A DNA stretch of 64,000 nucleotides from Sediminicola sp. (GTDB lineage: Bacteria > Bacteroidota > Bacteroidia > Flavobacteriales > Flavobacteriaceae). Under the pieces are notes generated by a model. That model saw only the letters and a program-made list of their open reading frames with translations, was not told where the DNA came from and did no database searches. Every line of letters starts with the position of its first letter. Position 1 is the first letter of the stretch. The stretch lies in contig JAHEND010000006.1 in NCBI GenBank assembly GCA_024643325.1, forward strand, positions 1 to 64,000, in the 5' to 3' direction. Positions 24,717-33,495 of the stretch are shown one piece after another. The translations under genes and the position numbers were made by a program.

Positions 24717-25412
24717 TTACTTGAAACTGTATTTAAAAATCCAACCCAGGATCTTTACGCCGGCAAATATAGTGCCTTTTACAGTTCCTGACACCTTAGA
24801 GACCCCAATTCTTTTTTTATATCTCACTCCTATTTCTCTGTATTTTAAACGGTTGCGAAGTGCTTTTAGTTGCATTTCTACGGTCCAACCGTAGGTGGTG
24901 TCGGACATATTCATGTCTAGTAATCGCTTGTATTTTATGGCTCTAAAAGGCCCTAAGTCTGTAAATGTAGCCCCAAAAAAGAGCTTCATGAGTGTGCAAG
25001 CTAAGGCGTTTCCAAATACTTGTTGCGGTGTCATACTCCCTGCTTCTCTAAGTGCTTTTTGGCGCGCACCGACTACAAAGTCAAGGTCTTCTTCTATAAT
25101 AGGCGTTACTAGATCCAATAGCTCTTCTGGGTAATCTGAATAATCGCCATCTAAAAAAACGACAATGTCTGGGGGTACTTCCAATCCAGCCACATAGTCC
25201 ATTCCTTTTAGGCAGGCGTGGCCATAACCCATTTGGTTTTCTGTGATTACGGTAGCACCTGCTTTTTTGGCTACCGCTACCGTCTCATCTGTAGAGCGAT
25301 TATTCACCACAATGACTTCACTTACTATAGTAGGAATTTCAGCAAGAACCAAACCTATGGATTTGGCCTCGTTATAGGCAGGAATAATCACAATAATTTT
25401 AGGATAAGTCAT
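24717..25412 (-). CDS. Family-2 glycosyltransferase, polyprenyl-phosphate mannose/glucose synthase-like
   Basis: This 231-residue soluble GT2 protein resembles dolichyl-phosphate mannose or glucose synthases. It has VIIPAYNEAKSIGLVLAEIP, VVNNRSTDET, VVFLDGDYSDYPEELLD (metal-binding DGD), and TDLGPFRAIKYKRL. It likely makes a polyprenyl-phosphate sugar that the GT-C protein two genes downstream could use. It starts 1 base before the cellulose-synthase-like gene. It is separated from the upstream polyferredoxin gene by 153 bases containing no recognisable feature. Confidence 0.83.
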   Translation of the reverse strand: MTYPKIIVIIPAYNEAKSIGLVLAEIPTIVSEVIVVNNRSTDETVAVAKKAGATVITENQMGYGHACLKGMDYVAGLEVPPDIVVFLDGDYSDYPEELLDLVTPIIEEDLDFVVGARQKALREAGSMTPQQVFGNALACTLMKLFFGATFTDLGPFRAIKYKRLLDMNMSDTTYGWTVEMQLKALRNRLKYREIGVRYKKRIGVSKVSGTVKGTIFAGVKILGWIFKYSFK

Positions 25413-25565
25413 GGCTTAAAGATATTTAGACTAACGATCATTAAAATAAAATTTTATTTGTGGTTTTTGGATCCAAAACTATAGTGAGCGAACCCTAACA
25501 TTTTTGCATCTGTAGTAGTAAAACATAAAGCGCTTTAAAATTAGGTTGTTTAAACATAAGAAGCT

Positions 25566-27182
25566 TTATTTTTTATGGAGCAAATCGATCAGTGAAACGT
25601 CATTCCCTAGAAGTATCTCTGTTGGATTAATTCTTCCATCTTCAGGTCCCTGCTCTAACTTTAAAACACCTCTAGGGCACACTGCAGAGCAGACCCCGCA
25701 ACCCACACAACTGGAGCGCACAATATTTTCTCCTTTTTGAGCGTAGGCCCGAACATCTATACCCATTTCACAATAGGTGCTGCAGTTTCCACAAGAAATG
25801 CATTGCCCTCCATTGGTGGTAATTCTAAACCTGGATTTGAATCGTTGCACAAAGCCTAAATAAGCCGCAAGCGGACAGCCAAAACGACACCATACCCTGT
25901 TACCGAAAATAGGGTAGAATCCAGTGCCAATAACACCGGCGAAAATAGCGCCTATTAAAAAACTGTAGGTGTTTTGAATGGACTGTGTTCGAATACCCAT
26001 TAGGCTGGAATGACCCGTAAAAAAACTGTAGAGTGTAGCGGCTGTCATGATCACTGCAAAGACCAATACCCCATGTACCAACCAACGCTCTACTTTCCAT
26101 GAAAAAAGAGACTTACTGGAATGTTGTCTATAAGGATCTCCCAAGGTTTCTGCTAAACCACCGCAGCCACAAACCCAAGAGCAGTACCATCTTTTTCCAA
26201 AAAAGTACACCATTACTGGAACCACCACAAGGGTTAGTACAATTCCCCAAACCAGAATGAATAATCCAAACCCGCCGGAATTTATAAGTTTGTTGAGGTT
26301 CCAACTAAAAAAGAAATCATAATCTAGGGGGAAGGCATTCTTAAAATCGGTCGCAGGAAGTTGTAAACGGGTCATGATTTCTGGAATGAGAAAGGCAAAA
26401 ACAATCTGAAAAAACAGTACAGAGGTCGTTCTCAAAAGCTGATAATTCACATGTCTATACTTAATATACATCCTAATAGCCATCACCACCATGACCACAC
26501 AATACATAAACCCATACACAAACCAATGGCTTGCAGCTCCCCCATTAAGAGCATAGGAAATGGGATCCAATAATAGCGTCCAGTGAATGGCGTAATGAGG
26601 CGCAAAATAAAGTAGTAAATAAAAACTGACTAAATAAGCAAACACCCCCCAAGCAATAAGCCCTCTGCTGGTGCTACTCTGCTTATAAATACCATTATTT
26701 TTGATCCCTTTAGGCCCTTCAGTAATCACTTGAGGGACTATAAATAAAAGGGCGCCTAAAACACCTAGTCCAAAACTAAGCCAGAAAAATAGCAGGCTGT
26801 TTTCTGCTACTAGGCCTTTGGCCGATGCCTTTCCCAAAACAAATGCCAAGTCCTTTGGGTTGCTGTATATTATATAACCATAGGCTTCCTTCCTTTCAGC
26901 TTTGGTAGACCCTTTCTTTTTTGAAGCCGCCCTGTGAACGGTGTTAGTGCTTTCAACAACCACTGACAAAGAAGTTTTAAGTTCGTTTATGTTTTTAAAT
27001 GATCTGTTTGTGAGGGCCTCTATAGCAATGGACTCAAAAACCTTAGATGTAATCCCCTTTTCTGCCATTAATGTAGTGAGCTGTGCTTTGTTCGGACTAA
27101 AATGACCGACAAAAACAGTGCTGCTGAAGGTAAAAAGCCCCATTAAAAACAATACAATACCTAATTGTTGAACACGTCTCAT
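25566..27182 (-). CDS. NapH/CcoG-like membrane polyferredoxin (4Fe-4S)
   Basis: This is a 538-residue membrane protein. It has an N-terminal anchor, an extracytoplasmic segment (about 25-140), several helices, then WYCSWVCGCGGLAETLGDPYR and VWCRFGCPLAAYLGF (the CxxxC/CP motifs of NapH, NosR and CcoG). Two ferredoxin-type clusters close the protein: CISCGNCSTYCEMGIDV and SCVGCGVCSAVCPRGVL. It should pass electrons at or across the inner membrane. It overlaps the upstream FAD reductase by 4 bases, giving an obvious reductase-ferredoxin pair. The electron acceptor is unknown. Confidence 0.82.
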   Translation of the reverse strand: MRRVQQLGIVLFLMGLFTFSSTVFVGHFSPNKAQLTTLMAEKGITSKVFESIAIEALTNRSFKNINELKTSLSVVVESTNTVHRAASKKKGSTKAERKEAYGYIIYSNPKDLAFVLGKASAKGLVAENSLLFFWLSFGLGVLGALLFIVPQVITEGPKGIKNNGIYKQSSTSRGLIAWGVFAYLVSFYLLLYFAPHYAIHWTLLLDPISYALNGGAASHWFVYGFMYCVVMVVMAIRMYIKYRHVNYQLLRTTSVLFFQIVFAFLIPEIMTRLQLPATDFKNAFPLDYDFFFSWNLNKLINSGGFGLFILVWGIVLTLVVVPVMVYFFGKRWYCSWVCGCGGLAETLGDPYRQHSSKSLFSWKVERWLVHGVLVFAVIMTAATLYSFFTGHSSLMGIRTQSIQNTYSFLIGAIFAGVIGTGFYPIFGNRVWCRFGCPLAAYLGFVQRFKSRFRITTNGGQCISCGNCSTYCEMGIDVRAYAQKGENIVRSSCVGCGVCSAVCPRGVLKLEQGPEDGRINPTEILLGNDVSLIDLLHKK

Positions 27183-28537
27183 AGACTTTTTTTAAAGGGG
27201 TTTAAAATTCGTGACCAATTTTTTTTCAGGGGCTGGAGTGTTTTGCCAAACGTTTTTTGGTAGGTGTCCAAAAGCTCAGGGAGTTGATTTTTAGTGAATT
27301 CTGGATCAAAAAGCGCATCGGCCCAATGGGCCAAAACATATTCAAGTGTCCTTTGCTCTGTGAGCCAGCCATCCAACACCACATGCCTGAGCCTCATGCC
27401 AAAACTGTTTACCCCCAATAAGACTTGGCTGTCTTTGTGGTATGCCAGACAGAGTGCTATATTTTCAGTAGTATGCTGCCAATGAAAATGTGCCTCGTAC
27501 TCCGGTTTTCTGTGGTCTGAATTGACCCAGCCGTAGGTTTGGTATTCCACCTCAAAAAATTTAGCAGAATTAAACCAATGGCCTGGTTTATAGGCGATTT
27601 TATTTCCACATATGGTTTGAGCAAGGGTTTCGCCCATCATTCTTCCGGTGTACCACGCGGTTTCAATGGGCTTTCTTTGCCCACTTACCTCCGTTTGTTG
27701 CGCGCAGTCCCCAATAGCATAAATTCCCGGAATATTTGTTTCTAAATACTTATTTACAAGGACCCCCTTGTCTGTATGGATAGAGCTGTTTTTTATGAAA
27801 TCTATATTGGGTTGTACTCCTGTGGCTATGCCCACAAGATCACAATCAATGTGTTCATTATGGTTTGTAAGTATTGATTTTACCCTGCCGTTGCTTTCTC
27901 CAAAAACTTCTTTTAGTTCGGTATTCAGCCTTAGTTCTATACCCTGAGATAGGATGTGTTTGTTGAGTAATTTGGCGTTTTTTATAGGCAATACCCCTTC
28001 CCAGAAATTTTGTTCCCGTACTAAAAAAGTCACAGGGATGTGTCTGCTGTGTAGCATTTCTGCCAATTCAATTCCAATGAGTCCGCCGCCAACCACAATA
28101 GCTCTTTTACAGACTTGCGCATTTGGGGCGTTGGCTTCTAAAAGATCCAAATCTCTTTTGTGATAGAGGCCTTGTACCCCTTTTAATTCTTGCCCGGGCC
28201 ACTGGAAGAATGTTGGTTTGGACCCTGTGGCAATAATCAGTTTGTCATAGGGAATAGGATCTAAGGATTTTAACTGTAATAATTTGTTTTCAGTATCTAT
28301 TTGGGTTACATGATCTTGAATGAGATCTATTCGATTCTTTTCCCAAAACCAATCTTCATAGGGTTTGGTGTGTTCAAAAGTCATATGGCCCATGTATACA
28401 TACATAAGCGCCGTTCTAGAAAAGAAATGAGGGCTCTCTGAAGAAACAACCCTAATTGCAGCATCGGAATTTTTTCTAATATGCCTGGCGGCTGTAATTC
28501 CTGCGATTCCATTTCCTATAATGACTACTTGTTCCAT
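27179..28537 (-). CDS. Pyridine nucleotide-disulfide reductase-like FAD protein (NirB N-terminal/rubredoxin reductase type)
   Basis: This is a 452-residue protein with two dinucleotide-binding motifs: VVIIGNGIAGITAARHIRKN (FAD, residue 4 on) and AIVVGGGLIGIELAEML (NAD(P)H). IYAIGDCAQQ closes the FAD site. The arrangement matches NirB-type or ferredoxin/rubredoxin reductases. About 150 C-terminal residues (KFFEVEYQTYGWVNSD onward) form an additional domain. Coupling to the downstream polyferredoxin by a 4-base overlap suggests NAD(P)H-driven electron delivery to that membrane protein. The physiological role is not evident. Confidence 0.83.
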   Translation of the reverse strand: MEQVVIIGNGIAGITAARHIRKNSDAAIRVVSSESPHFFSRTALMYVYMGHMTFEHTKPYEDWFWEKNRIDLIQDHVTQIDTENKLLQLKSLDPIPYDKLIIATGSKPTFFQWPGQELKGVQGLYHKRDLDLLEANAPNAQVCKRAIVVGGGLIGIELAEMLHSRHIPVTFLVREQNFWEGVLPIKNAKLLNKHILSQGIELRLNTELKEVFGESNGRVKSILTNHNEHIDCDLVGIATGVQPNIDFIKNSSIHTDKGVLVNKYLETNIPGIYAIGDCAQQTEVSGQRKPIETAWYTGRMMGETLAQTICGNKIAYKPGHWFNSAKFFEVEYQTYGWVNSDHRKPEYEAHFHWQHTTENIALCLAYHKDSQVLLGVNSFGMRLRHVVLDGWLTEQRTLEYVLAHWADALFDPEFTKNQLPELLDTYQKTFGKTLQPLKKNWSRILNPFKKSL

Positions 28538-28631
28538 ATATACGGTATCCCTGAATTAAATTTTAAGGATTCAATCTGTTGTTGTTCGCCAATTGTTCCT
28601 GTAAATATCCTACTTTTAAAATAAAAAAGCC

Positions 28632-29642
28632 ATGAATCGCTCCCAAATCCTACTTTTTGTATTCGCTATTTTTGGGGTTGGGTTTTTACATTCCCAGTCA
28701 AAAATAAATGGCCTCAGTTTTGTATCTTCTGGAGAAAAGGCAGAGGCTGTTCATGTGACCCAATTTCAAGAAGTACAGGCCAATTGGGCAGCCCTAATGC
28801 CTTTTGCCATGATGCGCTCTACAGCATCTCCTGAGCTCAATTACGATCCTGATCGGCAGTGGTACGGAGAGACTGAAGCAGGTATTCAACAGTATTACGA
28901 GACCCTAAGTGAAGGGGGCATTCAAATCATGTTAAAGCCCCAAATATGGATTCGAAAGGGTGCATTCACAGGTCATATTAAAATGAGCACTGCAGAAGAT
29001 TGGGTGCTTTTCGAAAACCAATACCGCTGCTTTATATTGCGTTTTGCGCGTTTGGCACAGGAGTTAAATATTTCGCTTTTTTGCATTGGCACAGAGCTCA
29101 AAGCGTTTGTTCGCGCTAGACCCGCCTTTTGGAAAGCGCTCATTGAAGAGATCAGAGCCGTGTATAAAGGAAAGCTTACCTATGCCGCCAACTGGGACGA
29201 GTATGAGGAGACTTTTTTTTGGGACGCTCTAGACTTTATTGGAATTGACGCTTATTTTCCCTTGTCAGAGGAGAGAGACCCTTCTTATGAAACTTTAGTT
29301 CAGGCTTGGCAGCCTCATTATAGCAAAATACAGGGATTGGCTTTGAGCTGCAATAAGAAGGTGTTGTTTACTGAGTATGGTTATAGGAGTGTAGATTACC
29401 TAGGAGCCAAACCTTGGCTAGTAGACAAAAATAAAGAAGCGGTCAATTTAGCAGCTCAGTCAAGGGCTTTTCAGGCGATTATAGACACCTTTTGGTCACA
29501 GCATTGGTTTCAAGGCGGGTTTATTTGGAAATGGTTCATGTATTTAGAAGGGGTTGGTGGCCCTGAAAACAATCGATTTACTCCACAAAATAAGCCAGCA
29601 GAAAAGACCCTAAGATCCCTATATGGTCATTATTCGAATTAA
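28632..29642 (+). CDS. Exported GH113-like glycoside hydrolase (TIM barrel)
   Basis: This is a 336-residue protein with a signal peptide (residues 1-20, ending FLHSQS). The TIM-barrel layout resembles family GH113 beta-mannanases and related bacteriophage GTA-TIM proteins. LKPQIWIRKGAFTG is the family substrate-side strand, LFCIGTELK carries the likely acid/base Glu155, and VLFTEYGYRS the likely nucleophile Glu248. WFQGGFIWKW completes the aromatic cleft. Substrate specificity (mannan or another beta-linked glycan) is not established. The gene stands alone, without SusCD partners, next to the glycosyltransferase cluster. Confidence 0.78.
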   Translation: MNRSQILLFVFAIFGVGFLHSQSKINGLSFVSSGEKAEAVHVTQFQEVQANWAALMPFAMMRSTASPELNYDPDRQWYGETEAGIQQYYETLSEGGIQIMLKPQIWIRKGAFTGHIKMSTAEDWVLFENQYRCFILRFARLAQELNISLFCIGTELKAFVRARPAFWKALIEEIRAVYKGKLTYAANWDEYEETFFWDALDFIGIDAYFPLSEERDPSYETLVQAWQPHYSKIQGLALSCNKKVLFTEYGYRSVDYLGAKPWLVDKNKEAVNLAAQSRAFQAIIDTFWSQHWFQGGFIWKWFMYLEGVGGPENNRFTPQNKPAEKTLRSLYGHYSN

Positions 29643-29651
29643 TTTTTAAAA

Positions 29652-30467
29652 TTACAAGCGCTCTATAAGCTTAGTGAATAGGGTGATCATTTTGGGTTCT
29701 GTAGTTCCAGCTATTGCAATAATCTCCGCAATGTCCACTGGTTTTAAATGATGAGGATCGCATTCATCGGTGAGTACTGAAATAGCTGCTACAGGAAGTT
29801 TTAAATGATTGGCAACAATCACCTCTGGGACTGTGGACATTCCTACAGCGTCTGCTCCCAGTGTTTTTAGCATCCTATACTCTGCCCTTGTTTCTAGTTG
29901 AGGGCCAACTACAGCGGCGTAGACCCCTTCTTGAAGTGGTATATTTTCTTCTGTGGCTATCTCTTTTATGATTTTACTCATACTGGGATCATAGGGTGCG
30001 CTCATGTCTGCAAATCGCTCTCCAAAATCACCGACATTTTTAAAGGCTAGTGGGGAGCCACCTTGCAGGTTTAAGTGGTCTTCAATGAGCATCATCTCAC
30101 CTTTTTTGTAGTTGAGGTTAATGGCGCCTGAGGCGTTCGAGATCAATAAATGTTTAATTCCCAATCCGTGCATGACCCTAACGGGGTAAGTGACGTCTTG
30201 TAAGTCATAGCCTTCATAAATGTGAAACCTACCTTGCATGACCACTACTTTTTTTCCCCCAAGGGTTCCGAACAGTAATTTTCCGGAGTGAAACTCTACC
30301 GTGGCAAGCGGGAAAAAAGGAATTTGATTGTAGTGGGCCTCTACGGGCTCTTCCAAATGATTGACCAATTGCCCTAAGCCTGTTCCTAGTACAATGCCTA
30401 CTTCTGGACGGTCAAATCCTTTTTCTTTTAAATAGGCTATAGATTCTTCTAAGTGCTTTGGTATCAT
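29652..30467 (-). CDS. punA: Purine nucleoside phosphorylase
   Basis: This 271-residue trimeric-type PNP phosphorolyses inosine and guanosine. Motifs are VGIVLGTGLGQL (phosphate site), VVVMQGRFHIYEGYDLQDVTYPVRVM (His/Tyr phosphate-ribose site), LLISNASGAINLNYKKGEMMLIEDHLNL and AVVGPQLETRAEYRMLKTLGADAVGMSTVPEVIVANH (base-binding Glu and Asn-equivalent). It overlaps the upstream TIGR04282-type gene by 4 bases. That pairing is reminiscent of the PNP genes in arsenosugar clusters, though the conserved catalytic sequence alone says only salvage PNP. Confidence 0.92.
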   Translation of the reverse strand: MIPKHLEESIAYLKEKGFDRPEVGIVLGTGLGQLVNHLEEPVEAHYNQIPFFPLATVEFHSGKLLFGTLGGKKVVVMQGRFHIYEGYDLQDVTYPVRVMHGLGIKHLLISNASGAINLNYKKGEMMLIEDHLNLQGGSPLAFKNVGDFGERFADMSAPYDPSMSKIIKEIATEENIPLQEGVYAAVVGPQLETRAEYRMLKTLGADAVGMSTVPEVIVANHLKLPVAAISVLTDECDPHHLKPVDIAEIIAIAGTTEPKMITLFTKLIERL

Positions 30468-31069
30468 AATAAAGGGATAAAAGGTAAAAATACAGGAATT
30501 TCCGCTAGGTCTTCTACCGTATCTATGTCATTTTTTATTTGAAGCAATTGGTAAGTGTCGTCTATTTTTTCAAGACTCCTAGTAAGTACCTCTGCGGTGC
30601 TCCAGGGAATATTTTTAAATAACTCAGGTTTCATTTGGGTGAGACCAATGAGGTAGTATCCGCCGTCTTGGGCGGGACCAAAAACCACCGTATTGCTGTC
30701 AAGGGCCTCAAAAGCCTTTTGAATATCACTGGCCTCTAAAGTGATTAAATCTGTTCCAATCAGCACTATTTTTTTATACCCTTTTTTAAATCCCGCTTCA
30801 AATGCAGCTTGCATTTTTTGGCCCAGATCTCCAGGGCGCTGAAGCTCTTTTTTGTAAATAGTGGAATCCCAATTGTCTTCATGGTCTATAAAATCCGTGT
30901 AAAACACTTCCTTATCTACTTTTAAATTACGAGTAATTTTGGTGGTATGTTGCAGTAATATGCGGTAGACAGCAAGGGCATTTTCTGGGCCAATACCTTT
31001 GGCTAACCTTGTTTTACAACGGCCAAGCACCGGATTTTTAGCAAATATAATTAAGAGGTTCTCTGGCAT
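30464..31069 (-). CDS. TIGR04282-type (DUF2064) glycosyltransferase
   Basis: This 201-residue protein has a nucleotidyltransferase/glycosyltransferase A fold with LIIFAKNPVLGRCKTRLAKGIG (N-terminal nucleotide-binding signature), GDLGQKMQAAFEAGFKKGYKKIVLIGTDLITL, and FGPAQDGGYYLIGLTQ. The family is named for its frequent presence in arsenosugar biosynthesis clusters but also occurs elsewhere. Neither ArsM nor the ArsS radical-SAM protein is in this window, so its product here is unknown. Its stop overlaps punA by 4 bases. The divergent neighbour is a GH32 gene. Confidence 0.83.
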   Translation of the reverse strand: MPENLLIIFAKNPVLGRCKTRLAKGIGPENALAVYRILLQHTTKITRNLKVDKEVFYTDFIDHEDNWDSTIYKKELQRPGDLGQKMQAAFEAGFKKGYKKIVLIGTDLITLEASDIQKAFEALDSNTVVFGPAQDGGYYLIGLTQMKPELFKNIPWSTAEVLTRSLEKIDDTYQLLQIKNDIDTVEDLAEIPVFLPFIPLL

Positions 31070-31166
31070 GTTTTTTAAAAGTATTGAAGGGCTAAGGTCG
31101 TAAATCTGTAATTTAATAGGAGGGTGTTTAAGAAAAAATCTATTTTAGCAAAAACAATTTATTACC

Positions 31167-32726
31167 ATGCGAAATTCAGCAATTTTCTTATTTCTTTTTT
31201 TAGTTTTGGGTAGCTGTAAAAATAGCAGTACCCCTACAGAATCTATGGCAACTTACGAGACCCCTTTATACCAAGAGCCGCACAGGCCTCAATACCACTT
31301 TACCCCAAGAGAAAAATGGATGAATGACCCCAATGGCTTGGTGTATTATAAGGGCGTATATCATTTGTTTTATCAGTACTACCCAGAAGACATTGTTTGG
31401 GGACCTATGCATTGGGGACACGCGACCTCTACAGACTTAGTGCATTGGGAACACAAGCCCATAGCGCTGTTTCCGGACCAACACGGGTATATATTTTCCG
31501 GATCTGCCGTGGTAGATTTTGAGAATACCTCAGGTCTTGGTACCAAGGAAAATCCAGCTATGATCGCTATTTTTACCTACCACCTCATGGAGGGAGAAAA
31601 GGCAGGAAAAACAGATTACCAAACCCAAGGAATTGCCTACAGTCTAGATGGAGGCGATAGCTGGGAAATGTATGCTGAAAACCCAGTAATAGGAAATCCA
31701 GGGATAAAAGATTTTAGAGATCCCAAAGTATTTTGGAATGAAAAAACCAATGCTTGGTCCATGCTTTTGGTAGCTGGAGACCATTTGCAAATATGGGGAT
31801 CAAACAACCTAATTGATTGGGAAAAACAAAGTGAATTTGGAAAAAACCAAGGGGCTCACGGTGGTGTTTGGGAGTGCCCAGACTTGTTTTCATTTACAGA
31901 TCAAGCCACAGGAACAGAAAAGTGGGTGTTGTTTATTAGCATTAACCCAGGCGCTCCCAATGGAGGTAGTGGCACACAGTATTTTGTAGGAGATTTTGAT
32001 GGTAAAACATTTGTCTCTGACCAAAAAGAAGACCAATGGGTAGACTGGGGCACTGATAATTATGCCGGTGTGACCTATAACCACACCCCAGATGGTTCTA
32101 GATTATTTATTGGCTGGATGAGCAATTGGCTCTATGCTCAAAATACCCCCACAGAAAGGTGGCGCAGCGCAATGACATTACCTAGGATCCTATCTCTAAA
32201 AGACGTTCAAGGGGTTCCTACGCTGTTTAGCACACCCGCCCCGGCATGGAATGCTTTAGGGAATGACAATGAGGGAAAAGATGTTTCCATAGCCGCTGGC
32301 CAAAGTGTAGTCACTTATTCAGAAGACCTCAATCAATCTAAAATAGATTTCATTTGGGATGGATCTGCCATGAGTCTCTCATTTGTCAATCAAAAGCAGG
32401 AGCACTTGAATATTCACTTAGATCCTGAAAACCAGCAGATGTCCATAGACAGGAGCGCCAGTGGATTGGTAGATTTTCAAGAAGATTTTAAAACCATTCA
32501 GACAGGACCTATTGGAGATTTGCCCCATACAGATATTCCAGTAACTATATTTTTAGACCAGTCTTCTGTAGAGATTTTCATGAATAACGGCCAAAAAGTC
32601 ATGACGGCGCAATTTTTTAATAACCTTACTTTTAATCAATTAAAAATCGAAAATAAAGGGCCAGAAAAATGCACTTATAAAGGATTGAAAATCACACCAA
32701 TTCAAAGTATTTGGGGTGCTGAGTAG
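31167..32726 (+). CDS. Glycoside hydrolase family 32 lipoprotein (fructan beta-fructosidase/levanase-like)
   Basis: This is a 519-residue protein with a lipoprotein signal (LFLVLGSCKNSS, Cys17). The five-bladed propeller motifs of GH32 are intact: EKWMNDPNGLVYYKGVYHLFYQYYP with nucleophile Asp54, HWGHATSTDLVHWE, FSGSAVVD, FRDPKVFW (transition-state Asp) and WECPDLF with acid/base Glu236. The C-terminal beta-sandwich ends with DQSSVEIFMNNGQKVMTAQFF. It should hydrolyse terminal fructose from fructans or sucrose outside the cytoplasm. No SusC/SusD or fructokinase lies beside it, so it may act on free oligosaccharides. Confidence 0.92.
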   Translation: MRNSAIFLFLFLVLGSCKNSSTPTESMATYETPLYQEPHRPQYHFTPREKWMNDPNGLVYYKGVYHLFYQYYPEDIVWGPMHWGHATSTDLVHWEHKPIALFPDQHGYIFSGSAVVDFENTSGLGTKENPAMIAIFTYHLMEGEKAGKTDYQTQGIAYSLDGGDSWEMYAENPVIGNPGIKDFRDPKVFWNEKTNAWSMLLVAGDHLQIWGSNNLIDWEKQSEFGKNQGAHGGVWECPDLFSFTDQATGTEKWVLFISINPGAPNGGSGTQYFVGDFDGKTFVSDQKEDQWVDWGTDNYAGVTYNHTPDGSRLFIGWMSNWLYAQNTPTERWRSAMTLPRILSLKDVQGVPTLFSTPAPAWNALGNDNEGKDVSIAAGQSVVTYSEDLNQSKIDFIWDGSAMSLSFVNQKQEHLNIHLDPENQQMSIDRSASGLVDFQEDFKTIQTGPIGDLPHTDIPVTIFLDQSSVEIFMNNGQKVMTAQFFNNLTFNQLKIENKGPEKCTYKGLKITPIQSIWGAE

Positions 32727-32728
32727 GT

Positions 32729-32824
32729 TTAGAAGTACCACAACCAAAGCACTAAACCTACTTTTTTAAGGATACCTAAGATCAGTAATCGTTTGGTGTT
32801 TTTAGTTAATTTGGGCTTTTTCAT
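32729..32824 (-). CDS. Possible 31-residue small basic membrane-associated protein
   Basis: An ATG at 32824 opens a 31-codon frame ending TAA at 32729. It starts with a highly basic segment (MKKPKLTKNTKRL) followed by a hydrophobic, Trp-rich stretch (ILGILKKVGLVLWLWYF). A perfect -7 box (TATATTTG) lies 34 bases upstream on the same strand, and codon use looks natural. It fits in the gap between a GH32 gene and a DsrE-like gene. I do not recognise a family by name, and the function is unknown. Confidence 0.45.
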   Translation of the reverse strand: MKKPKLTKNTKRLLILGILKKVGLVLWLWYF

Positions 32825-32857
32825 AAAACAAAATTGTTGTTTTTAACTAACTTCACT

Positions 32858-32865
32858 CAAATATA
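32858..32865 (-). promoter_or_regulatory. Candidate -7 promoter box for the 31-residue protein
   Basis: Minus-strand TATATTTG matches TAnnTTTG exactly. It would start transcription about 30 bases before the small protein's ATG at 32824. No -33 TTTG at 19-21 bases was found. Confidence 0.4.
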
Positions 32866-32880
32866 AAAAAATAAAGACCA

Positions 32881-33426
32881 ATGAATTACCCCATGAAAAA
32901 CCATTTACACACTATCTTCTTTGTTTTGTTCTCGGGATTATTATATGGGCAAACCTTGGTGAACCCTATTATTTCGGATTTTGGAACCATTGGTGACGCA
33001 CCCATGGCCATTGAAAAGCCAGACCCCGATATGGTGTATAATATTGTGGTAGACGTCGCTACAGGAGACGAAGATAAAAGTCAAGTTTTTTTCGCTTTAA
33101 ATAATCTAGCACGTCTCATGAACCTTCATGTAATGGGAGGAGTTCCCCCAGAACATCTCAATGTGGTTGTAGCCATTCACGGTTCCGCTATATGGTCTGT
33201 AATGAACGACCAGGCCTACACCAAACGATACGGAATTGCCAACCCGCACAGTCTATTATTTGAACAACTGTTGGCTCAGGGTGTAAAAATTGTCGTTTGT
33301 TCACAGTCAATGTTTAAAAGAAAAATTGCCCCAGAGGAGTTGGCGCCAGGGCTAGAGATGGCCACTTCTGCGCTCACAGTACTCACCACCTATCAACTCA
33401 AAGGCTATGCGCTCTTGCGCTTTTAA
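32881..33426 (+). CDS. Exported DsrE/DsrF-like family protein
   Basis: This is a 181-residue protein. A second ATG at 32893 gives a cleaner signal peptide (MKNHLHTIFFVLFSGLLYGQ), so either start is possible. The mature part resembles the DsrE/DsrF-like fold: VYNIVVDVATGDEDKSQVFFALNNLARLMNL, VVVAIHGSAIWSVMND and GVKIVVCSQSMFKRKIAPEELAPGLEMATSALTVLTTYQLKGYALLRF. A single cysteine in VVCSQS is at the usual DsrE position. Exported DsrE-like proteins are common in flavobacteria, but their biochemical role is unknown. Confidence 0.75.
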   Translation: MNYPMKNHLHTIFFVLFSGLLYGQTLVNPIISDFGTIGDAPMAIEKPDPDMVYNIVVDVATGDEDKSQVFFALNNLARLMNLHVMGGVPPEHLNVVVAIHGSAIWSVMNDQAYTKRYGIANPHSLLFEQLLAQGVKIVVCSQSMFKRKIAPEELAPGLEMATSALTVLTTYQLKGYALLRF

Positions 33427-33495
33427 GGGTTTTTTTTTGGCCTCTGGCCGATGCTTAACGAGGTGTTTTTACCCGAATAATTTGTAGCAGATAAA

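Noticed and set aside
33427-33495. GGCC-TCT-GGCC as a terminator between the DsrE-like and Dabb genes
   Set aside because: The stem is only four pairs with a tight three-base loop and no T-run directly after it.
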